7,396 nucleotides of DNA, taken from Thermoplasmata archaeon. GTDB lineage: Archaea; Thermoplasmatota; Thermoplasmata; Lutacidiplasmatales; UBA184. Location of the stretch: NCBI GenBank assembly GCA_021792485.1, contig JAJYUO010000060.1:1-7396 (forward strand). The letters are read 5' to 3'. Under the pieces are notes generated by a model, which searched no databases, had not been told where the DNA came from, and saw nothing but the letters and a program-made list of their open reading frames with translations. This document shows positions 1-5,295 of this stretch, one piece after another (position 1 is the stretch's first letter; the number at the start of each line of letters is the position of its first letter). The position numbers and the translations under genes are program-made.

Positions 1-36
1 ATTCGTCCCTTGTCCGTCGGCATTCCCGATGTGGGA

Positions 37-660
37 CTAAACCTTGAACCGGGAAAGGTACTCGTTGAGCTCTTCCATCTGCTTCTGAAGCCCCTCTCCG
101 GACTCCACCGCTTCGGCCACGTTCGCGACGGTTTCCCGGGCTTCATGGGCCGTCTGATCGACCACCTTCCCCACCTGCTCGATGGAGCGGGTCTGTTCTC
201 CCGTCCGTTCGACGATCTGGTTGACCCGCCCCGAGACATCCGACGCCGAGGCCACAATCCGGGAGAAGACGTCGGCCGTTTTCTGGGTCTCTCCGATCAA
301 AAGGCGCATTTCCTTCGACCCGCGATCCATGACCTTCACCGACTGATCCGTCAGCCCCTGAAGTTGCGAGATCGTTTCGGAAATCTCCCGAGTCGACCGT
401 GTCGTTCGCTCGGCCAACTTTCTCACCTCATCCGCCACGACGGCGAAGCCCCGACCCTGCTCCCCCGCCCGGGCCGCCTCGATGGCCGCGTTGAGGGCAA
501 GAAGATTGGTCTGCTCCGCAATTTCGTTGATGATGTTCACGATCTGGGAAATCTGGTCGGAGCGTTTTCCCAGATCAAGGATCTTCTCCCCGGCCTCCTG
601 TATCACCGTCTCGATGCGGCCAAGTTCGCGCACCATCTCCGAGACCGTTTCTCCTCCGGC
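37..660 (-). CDS. Methyl-accepting chemotaxis protein, C-terminal signalling domain (5'-truncated)
   Basis: This is the cytoplasmic signalling part of a chemoreceptor, which passes ligand state to a CheA-CheW array. Counting from the Met codon at 636, the family hairpin tip is unmistakable: IAEQTNLLALNAAIEAARAG at about 39-58, then GRGFAVVADEVRKLAER at 61-77. Coiled-coil methylation helix follows to the C-terminus, which ends MEELNEYLSRFKV and a TAG stop. There is no CheR-tethering pentapeptide. The Met at 636 is not a real start: the frame reads on upstream as NAGGETVSEM, which fits receptor helix, and then loses receptor character near 660. The sensory domain, transmembrane helices, HAMP and about half the signalling domain are missing. 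G+C here is about 61%, well below the neighbouring rad50 half. Gene identity is near certain; whether it belongs to the same genome as the rest of the window is doubtful. Confidence 0.93.
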   Translation of the reverse strand, partial: AGGETVSEMVRELGRIETVIQEAGEKILDLGKRSDQISQIVNIINEIAEQTNLLALNAAIEAARAGEQGRGFAVVADEVRKLAERTTRSTREISETISQLQGLTDQSVKVMDRGSKEMRLLIGETQKTADVFSRIVASASDVSGRVNQIVERTGEQTRSIEQVGKVVDQTAHEARETVANVAEAVESGEGLQKQMEELNEYLSRFKV

Positions 661-661
661 A

Positions 662-682
662 TTCGAGGCGCACCGCCTCGAA
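662..682. repeat. Perfect 9-bp inverted repeat with 3-nt loop at the MCP/Rad50 junction
   Basis: TTCGAGGCG at 662-670 and its exact reverse complement CGCCTCGAA at 674-682 flank the loop CAC. The match ends on both sides (661/683 do not pair). It lies exactly where receptor coding on the minus strand gives way to Rad50 coding on the plus strand. In the Rad50 frame it encodes FEAHRLE, so it could be ordinary coding sequence, but its position fits a breakpoint made by template switching or hairpin-primed synthesis. Confidence 0.8.
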
Positions 683-1933
683 GCGGCCGGACGCGTAGAG
701 CGCGCCTCGGGCGAACTCGAGCGGGCCCGGCGCGCGGTCGCGACGCTCGAGGAGGAGCGCCGGTCGCGAGAGCGCTACGAGCGGCTCGCCGAGAGGTTCC
801 AGGAGGCGGAGAAACGGAGGGAGTTGGCCCGCAACCACCTTCGTCGAGCCGAGGAACGTTCTCTCGCCGCCACGCAGGCCCTAAACGAGGCTCGGGCCGC
901 CGCGGAGAGCCGGCGCGCCCAGGTGCGGCTCCTCGAGGCGAGCTCGACCGCGGACACCGACTGGCACGACCGTTGGTCCACGGCCGAGCGCCGTCGGGCC
1001 GACCTGGACGAACAGCTCGCGAAGCTCCGGACGGAACGAGAGTCCTACCGGGCTACCCTCGCGCAGCGACGCGAGCGCGAGAACGACCGGGCGCGCACCG
1101 CCGCCGAGATCCGGACCCTCGTCGAACGGAAGGCGAGCCGCAGCGCGCGCATCTCCGAGCTCCGGGAGCGCGCGGCCGCCCTTCCGCGGGAGCGGGAAGA
1201 GCTGGACCGGCGGGTGCGCGCTGAAGAGACCGCGCGGAACGAACACGAGCGGACCGCGATGGAGGTCGTCGGGCTCCAGCGGGACCTCGATCACGTGCGC
1301 GAGCGTCTCGCCGAGGCGCTGCGAGGCGCCGCCGAACGGGCCCGCTTGCTTGGTGAGATCTCGGACCTCGAGCGGAAGGCCGCGTGGCTCTCGGGAGCGT
1401 TCCGGGAGGCTCTGCTCACGATGGAGCAGCGGATCCTCGCCGGAGCCCAGCGCGCCTTTCAGCGCGACCTGGAGCGGTTCTTCCGGACGCTGATCGACGA
1501 CCCCCTGCTCGAGGCGCGCATCGACGCGACGTTCCTGCCGGTCGTGCTCATCAACGGTGCGTGGACGCCGGCGGATGCCCTGAGCGGAGGGGAGCGGACG
1601 AGCCTCGCCCTCGCCTTCCGCCTCGCCCTGGGAAGGGTCGTCCGGACCCTCGGAAACCTCCGCCTCGACACGCTCATCCTGGACGAGCCGACGGACGGCT
1701 TCTCACCGGAGCAGGTCGTGCGGATGGGGGACCTGCTGGAGGACCTCGGCCTCCCCCAGGTGATCCTCGTCTCGCACGAGTTCGAGCTGAGCTCGGTCGC
1801 CGACCGGGTCTTCGAGACCCGGAAGATCGACGGGATCTCGTCGATCGGCGGGGTCCGGGCCGAGTCCGTGGGAGAGCCCGCGTCCCTCGAGCCGCCGCGC
1901 CGGCGCCCGCGCCGATCGCGGTCGAAGGATTAA
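662..1933 (+). CDS. rad50: DNA double-strand break repair ATPase Rad50, C-terminal half (5'-truncated)
   Basis: Rad50 pairs with the Mre11 nuclease to tether and process DNA ends; its ATPase head is built from the N- and C-terminal lobes. This fragment of about 423 residues begins in a long charged coiled coil (about codons 1-260) and ends in the C-terminal head lobe. The lobe has the ABC signature LSGGER (about codon 307; bases 1580 on), Walker B LILDEP (about codon 338; bases 1673 on), the D-loop region TDGFS, and the switch histidine in VSHEFE (codon 372; bases 1775-1777). A basic tail PRRRPRRSRSKD follows. The N-terminal lobe with Walker A and the CxxC zinc hook are absent. A Met codon at 482 is in frame, but the stretch 482-661 is antisense to the chemoreceptor, so it is not the start. 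Archaeal Rad50 is about 850-900 residues, so the break lies near the hook. Confidence 0.93.
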   Translation, partial: FEAHRLEAAGRVERASGELERARRAVATLEEERRSRERYERLAERFQEAEKRRELARNHLRRAEERSLAATQALNEARAAAESRRAQVRLLEASSTADTDWHDRWSTAERRRADLDEQLAKLRTERESYRATLAQRRERENDRARTAAEIRTLVERKASRSARISELRERAAALPREREELDRRVRAEETARNEHERTAMEVVGLQRDLDHVRERLAEALRGAAERARLLGEISDLERKAAWLSGAFREALLTMEQRILAGAQRAFQRDLERFFRTLIDDPLLEARIDATFLPVVLINGAWTPADALSGGERTSLALAFRLALGRVVRTLGNLRLDTLILDEPTDGFSPEQVVRMGDLLEDLGLPQVILVSHEFELSSVADRVFETRKIDGISSIGGVRAESVGEPASLEPPRRRPRRSRSKD

Positions 1934-1957
1934 GGGGTCCGCGACCTCCGGCGCGCC

Positions 1958-2077
1958 ATGCCCCGGAGGAAGTACGGGCGCCTACGGAAGGTCATTCCGC
2001 CGGTCACGCCGGAGAAGTGCCGGTACTGCCGGCTGCGACGCCCCTGCCCGGTTCATGGCCGGCCGGCGACCGGATAA
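1958..2077 (+). CDS. Putative 39-residue Cys/His microprotein downstream of rad50
   Basis: A short open frame starts with ATG 24 bases after the rad50 stop and ends at TAA 2075-2077. It begins MPRRKYGRLRKVIPPVTPEK, is strongly basic, and continues CRYCRLRRPCPVHG. The spacing C21-x2-C24-x5-C30-x2-H33 would suit one zinc ion, as in zinc-knuckle or ribbon-like small proteins. Four potential ligands in 13 residues are unlikely in random high-G+C sequence. Its 3' end overlaps the convergent kinase gene by 25 bases, and it lies close enough to rad50 to be co-transcribed. I see no clear Shine-Dalgarno sequence. I do not recognise the family; the basic character suggests nucleic-acid or ribosome contact, which is inference. 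It could also be a chance open frame. Confidence 0.5.
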   Translation: MPRRKYGRLRKVIPPVTPEKCRYCRLRRPCPVHGRPATG

Positions 2078-3135
2078 GGAGCGGAGACCGCGGGAGGGCG
2101 AACGGACCAGGTCTGGAGGCCCTCGAGCTCGAATGCGAAGTCGGCCGCGTCCCCGCCGGTTCGCTGCACCGCCTTGATCACCTCGCTGCGGCGCTCGAAG
2201 TCGCAGAAGAGGAGCAGGTAACCGCCTCCCCCCGCGCCGACCAGCTTGCCTCCGAGGGCGCCGGCCTCGCGCGCCTCCGCGTAGAGGGCGTCGATGTGCG
2301 GGTTCGTGATCCCTTCGGTGAACCGCTTCTTCAATTGCCACCCCTCGTCCAGAAGGCGGCCCATCTCGTCGATGTTCCCGCGCAACAATTCGTTCTTCAT
2401 GTCGATCGCGAGTTGCTTGGTTCCCTCGAGTGCCTCCAGCGTCTCGGTCCGGCCCTCGGTGACGCCGGCCTGCTGCCGTTCGATGATCCCGCCGGAGTAG
2501 CGGCGGGTGCCGGTATAGCAGAGGAGGAGGCGGTAGGCGAGTTCGTTCCGGACGTCACGGGGGATCTTGAGGGGAGCCACGACCGTCCGGCCCGCGGAGA
2601 ATTCGATGAAATTGAAGCCTCCGAACGTCGCCGAGTACTGGTCCTGGCGGCCGCCCCGCATCCCGAGCTCCTCCCGCTCGATGCGGTAGGCGAGCTCCGC
2701 GATGTCGTACGGGGTCCACGGTTCCTTGAGATAGTGCGCGAAGGCGCCGACCAGGGCGACGCACATCGCCGACGAGCTCCCGAGGCCGGTGCCGGGCGGG
2801 GCGTCGGAGTGGAGGTAGAAATCGATCGAATCGGTCCCCTCCGGTCGGCTTCCCTGGACCGGTCGGAGGATTTTGAGCGCGGCCTTCACGATGTCGAGCT
2901 TGCCGTCGTAGGCGAGCTCGGACGGGTCGGCATACCGGGCCGAAACGTCGTAATCGACGCTCGTCACCCCCACGATTCCCTTGCGGTCGGGGCTGACGCG
3001 AAGCGTCGCGTAGGCATACTTGTCGATCGTGCAATTCAGGACGGCGCCTCCGGCCTGCTCGGGGAACGGGGATACGTCCGTCCCGCCGCCGGCGAAGCTG
3101 ATCCGCATCGGCGCGCGGCTTCGAAGCGTCCACAT
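2053..3135 (-). CDS. GHMP-family sugar kinase, D-glycero-D-manno-heptose 7-phosphate kinase (HddA)-like
   Basis: A complete 360-residue GHMP kinase of the HddA/LmbP branch. Known HddA enzymes phosphorylate the anomeric carbon of heptose 7-phosphate on the way to GDP-heptose for surface glycans; related members act on fucose or other sugars. Family motifs in order: the N-terminal substrate motif RAPMRISFAGGGTDVSPF (7-24) followed by AVLNCTIDKYAYATL (31-45); the ATP-binding loop PPGTGLGSSSAM (113-124); GGRQDQYSATFGGFNF (161-176), containing a candidate catalytic Asp; and motif 3 KLVGAGGGGYLLLF (297-310). ATG at 3135 starts close before motif 1, as in the family. A TTCTTA-like stretch about 30 bases upstream is a weak promoter candidate. 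No other nucleotide-sugar gene lies nearby, so the actual sugar is unknown. Its 3' end converges on the small ORF behind rad50. Confidence 0.88.
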   Translation of the reverse strand: MWTLRSRAPMRISFAGGGTDVSPFPEQAGGAVLNCTIDKYAYATLRVSPDRKGIVGVTSVDYDVSARYADPSELAYDGKLDIVKAALKILRPVQGSRPEGTDSIDFYLHSDAPPGTGLGSSSAMCVALVGAFAHYLKEPWTPYDIAELAYRIEREELGMRGGRQDQYSATFGGFNFIEFSAGRTVVAPLKIPRDVRNELAYRLLLCYTGTRRYSGGIIERQQAGVTEGRTETLEALEGTKQLAIDMKNELLRGNIDEMGRLLDEGWQLKKRFTEGITNPHIDALYAEAREAGALGGKLVGAGGGGYLLLFCDFERRSEVIKAVQRTGGDAADFAFELEGLQTWSVRPPAVSAPYPVAGRP

Positions 3136-3474
3136 GTCGCGGACCGTTCCATGATTCCGACCCCTAAGAACCTATCCGGAAACCCGGGAGAAGGCACGGC
3201 GGGATGTCGAACTCTTGGGCGGGCCGGCGGCACGGACCGATCTCTCAAGGGCATCCTTCGCCGCCGAACCGAAGCGCCTCGGGCACCCCGGACGATTCCG
3301 GAGGGGGCGGCAACCCTAGGCGGAATTCGGTGCCCACGGCCGTGCCCGGTTCTCCGGGCCGCGAGTTCCTCGGAGGGTTCTCCGACATCTCGCGGAGTGC
3401 GGGGCGGATTCCTCGGGAAGTCTCGGTCGGCGGTTCCCTCCCCAGTCCGGAACTCTCCCGATGCCAGGTACCGT
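3136..3474. other. 339-bp intergenic stretch with no convincing gene
   Basis: Between the starting end of the kinase gene and the stop of the DUF998-like gene I find no gene. Open frames here give low-complexity Arg/Pro/Ser/Gly translations without recognisable motifs. The sequence holds short hairpins: GCCCGG-TTCT-CCGGGC at 3344-3359 and the palindrome CACGGCCGTG at 3335-3344. GGTTCTCCG occurs twice (3348-3356 and 3376-3384). The right part should contain the 3' end signals of the DUF998 operon and the left end the kinase promoter. I do not see tRNA, SRP RNA or RNase P RNA signatures. Confidence 0.55.
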
Positions 3475-4155
3475 TCAGATCGGGGGAGCCGAGATCGCAG
3501 GGGCGTACACGCGAAAGCGCGCGAGATGAACGCCCGCGACGATGAGCCATGCCAACCAAGGCGCGATGGCGATCCAGTCGGCCCCTCCGGTCGACAGGGC
3601 ACCGACTCCGCCCCGAGCGGCCACGATTATCCCGCCGAGGCTCGCGAATCCCGAGATGATCGTGTACAGTCGGAGCCCTCCCCACCGGGGGTCCCGGAGC
3701 ATGGCGAGAACGAGGATCAGCATGGAAAGGGAGGCGGCGCCGAGATAGGCGAGAGCGAACGCATCGGGTGCGGTCGAGGGGCCGGCCGGGCCGGCGAGGA
3801 GATAGAGCGAGAAGGCGGCCTGGGCCAGGAATGCTGCTTCGAGTACGAGGAGTCCGATCGTTCGCGTCGATCGGGTGGGGAGCGAGCTCCGGATCCACAG
3901 CGATCCCACGAACCCGAGGACTCCGGCGACGGCTCCCGTCGCGACGAAGACGTAGGCGAACCGCGAGAGGGAAACGTTCCCCAGGTCCGCGAGCGTCGTC
4001 GAACTGGGCGAGAACCCCGCGAACGCGGCCGCTGACGTGCCCAGCCCGGCAAGGTAGACGACCGCACTCGCGATGAGGAGCAGCGCACCGCGGTGGGCGA
4101 CGCGGTGGACCAAGGGGCCCAGCCGCTGCATGGAGGGACGCGGCGGGAAGTTCAC
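3475..4155 (-). CDS. DUF998-like six-helix membrane protein
   Basis: A 226-residue integral membrane protein with about six hydrophobic helices: residues 24-46, 66-88, 98-121, 131-153, 163-181 and 192-213. After helix 1 comes the loop STTLADLGN (52-60), resembling the conserved loop of DUF998 proteins common in archaea and actinobacteria. No enzymatic or transport role is established for this family and I assign none. The chosen GTG start (4155-4153) overlaps the upstream zinc-ribbon gene's TGA stop as GTGA, implying translational coupling. An ATG at 4131 (MQRLGPLVHR) is a possible shorter start with no visible Shine-Dalgarno sequence. Membrane location is clear; the family call rests on helix pattern and loop. 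Confidence 0.78.
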   Translation of the reverse strand: MNFPPRPSMQRLGPLVHRVAHRGALLLIASAVVYLAGLGTSAAAFAGFSPSSTTLADLGNVSLSRFAYVFVATGAVAGVLGFVGSLWIRSSLPTRSTRTIGLLVLEAAFLAQAAFSLYLLAGPAGPSTAPDAFALAYLGAASLSMLILVLAMLRDPRWGGLRLYTIISGFASLGGIIVAARGGVGALSTGGADWIAIAPWLAWLIVAGVHLARFRVYAPAISAPPI

Positions 4156-4295
4156 TCTTCGCGGGCGTTGCGCTCGTAGGACGCGTCGCTGGTGCGCTTC
4201 AAGCGAGCGCCGTCACGGTCGCACACCGGGTGCGCGCTGGGCGGGACATCGATCACGTATCCGCCCCCGCACTTGGGGCACTCGTAATACGGCAT
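4152..4295 (-). CDS. Small zinc-ribbon-like protein, first gene of operon with DUF998-like protein
   Basis: A 47-residue protein starting MPYYECPKCGGGYVIDVPPS. It has an N-terminal zinc knuckle C6-PK-C9, but the second half reads H22-PVC25-DRDG29. Here only one Cys of the usual second CxxC pair remains, and Asp28 or His22 would have to be the fourth ligand. The frame runs on upstream to 4439, but that part lacks character. The ATG at 4295 sits about 35 bases after the centre of a strong TATA box and is the sensible start. GAGG at 4305-4302, six bases before the start, may act as a weak ribosome-binding site. Its TGA stop overlaps the GTG of the next gene. The role is unknown; small ribbons of this sort often bind nucleic acid or act as metal-dependent adaptors (inference). 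Confidence 0.72.
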   Translation of the reverse strand: MPYYECPKCGGGYVIDVPPSAHPVCDRDGARLKRTSDASYERNAREE

Positions 4296-5295
4296 GAGTT
4301 GCCTCACAGGTTCGATTTGGGGTGGGTATATAAGCGCTCGCGTCGAACGCCGAGAGAAGAAGGCCTCCGACGACCGGCCCGCACACCGACCGGGCGGGGG
4401 GACCCGACCGTCGTCTTCCAGGAACGGGCGGGAGCCCAAGGAGCGCTACCGGAGCCTCGATCCGTACCGAGTCCGGCGAGAGTGGGACCGGTATGAGGGC
4501 AACGCGCTCCGCGATCTCTTTCGGGACCTTCGCGTACGGTTCCTCGAACGCAATCGCGCCACCGAGGCCGGCTGGAGCATGGACCTCGGATCCGGCCCGG
4601 GCCGGTTCGCCCCGTTTGTCGGGGCCCCGACCGCAAGGGTCGTTCTTGTCGATCTCTCGCAGGAGGCGCTGAAGCGCGCGAGAAACGGCCTTCGGGGTCC
4701 GCCGCTCGATCGGTTCGCCCCCGTCCGCGCCGACGCGCTTCATCTTCCGTTCCGGTCCGGTCTCTTCGCGGAGGTCGTTGTCCTGGGCAACCTCCTGGGC
4801 ACCGCGGGCCCGAGCCTCGGCAAGATCGTGAGCGAGGTCGAGCGGGTACTGATGCCGCGCGCGCGCCTCGTGATGGAGATCGTTCCCGGCGCCGGGGAGC
4901 GGTCGGCCTACCTTTCGCGCCTTCCGCCCGGCGCTGTCCGACGAACCCTGAACGCTCCGCGAGGATGGCTCACGGCGCGGATCCTGAGAGAAGGGTTCCG
5001 ATCCGCGCGCGCGAGCGTTCCGGCGCGGGACCGGTTCCGGCGGATCTCCGTGGAGGAGATCCGTGGGCTCCTGGGGATCGGATGGACCGCGCGTGAAATC
5101 GTTGCCGTTGCCCCGGCGCTCGGCTTCGAGCCGGAGCGGCTCGAGGCGCTGCGATCGGATGCGACGGCGTGGCAGCGATTGCTCGCCCTCGAAGAAGGGC
5201 TGGGCCGGGCCCCGGAACGCTGGCCGAAGGCCGCCGCGCTGCTGGCGGCATTCGATCGCGCGGGACCGGAGGGACCCGGGCGTCGGCCGGCCTAG
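4294..5295 (+). CDS. Class I SAM-dependent methyltransferase (UbiE/methyltransferase-11 type)
   Basis: A Rossmann-fold methyltransferase using S-adenosylmethionine; the acceptor cannot be told. With the start at 4294, motif I is MDLGSGPGRF (96-105), the acidic end of strand 2 is VVLVDLSQEALKRA, and VRADALHLPFRSGLFAEVVV is the motif II/III region typical of the UbiE-like group. About 100 Arg/Glu/Leu-rich residues follow after the core. The first ~45 residues are basic and low in complexity; convincing protein begins about SLDPYRVRREWDRYEGN. The start is uncertain: ATG 4294 overlaps the divergent zinc-ribbon start, and there is no in-frame ATG, GTG or TTG between it and ATG 4579, which would fall right on motif I and leave no N-terminal helix. 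The stop TAG interlocks with the purT stop in CTAG. Confidence 0.82.
   Translation: MSCLTGSIWGGYISARVERREKKASDDRPAHRPGGGTRPSSSRNGREPKERYRSLDPYRVRREWDRYEGNALRDLFRDLRVRFLERNRATEAGWSMDLGSGPGRFAPFVGAPTARVVLVDLSQEALKRARNGLRGPPLDRFAPVRADALHLPFRSGLFAEVVVLGNLLGTAGPSLGKIVSEVERVLMPRARLVMEIVPGAGERSAYLSRLPPGAVRRTLNAPRGWLTARILREGFRSARASVPARDRFRRISVEEIRGLLGIGWTAREIVAVAPALGFEPERLEALRSDATAWQRLLALEEGLGRAPERWPKAAALLAAFDRAGPEGPGRRPA
4327..4334 (-). promoter_or_regulatory. Archaeal TATA box, probably for the zinc-ribbon/DUF998 operon
   Basis: TATATAAG on the plus strand reads CTTATATA on the minus strand, close to the archaeal TATA consensus. Transcription would start about 25-27 bases downstream, near 4303, leaving a leader of about 8 bases before the ATG at 4295. 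Read in the plus direction it would start transcripts near 4357, inside the methyltransferase frame and with no in-frame ATG, GTG or TTG codon before 4579. The minus assignment is therefore preferred. Confidence 0.65.

Noticed and set aside
482..661. Met at 482 as the start of a complete short Rad50-like protein
   Set aside because: The first 60 residues are the antisense reading of highly conserved chemoreceptor sequence and do not look like coiled coil or an ATPase lobe.
10..1224. 404-codon open frame on the plus strand
   Set aside because: It is antisense to the chemoreceptor in its first half and out of frame with Rad50 in its second half.
2294..2500. Short plus-strand frame (68 residues) inside the kinase
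   Set aside because: It is antisense to conserved kinase sequence and has no independent support.
3198..3214. Possible tRNA T-arm (AGTTCGACATCCCGCC on the minus strand)
   Set aside because: The stem bases flanking TTCGACA do not pair, and no acceptor, D or anticodon arm is found at the right distances.
3344..3359. GC hairpin as an intrinsic terminator
   Set aside because: No run of T follows on either strand, and archaeal termination relies on T-runs rather than such stems.
1384..4035. 883-codon open frame on the plus strand
   Set aside because: It crosses the Rad50 end out of frame and the kinase and DUF998 genes antisense; the translation is Arg/Pro/Gly-rich with no motifs. High G+C lowers stop frequency and produces such shadows.
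4213..4743. 176-residue minus frame covering the methyltransferase start region
   Set aside because: It is antisense to SAM motif I and out of frame with the zinc ribbon; no recognisable motifs.
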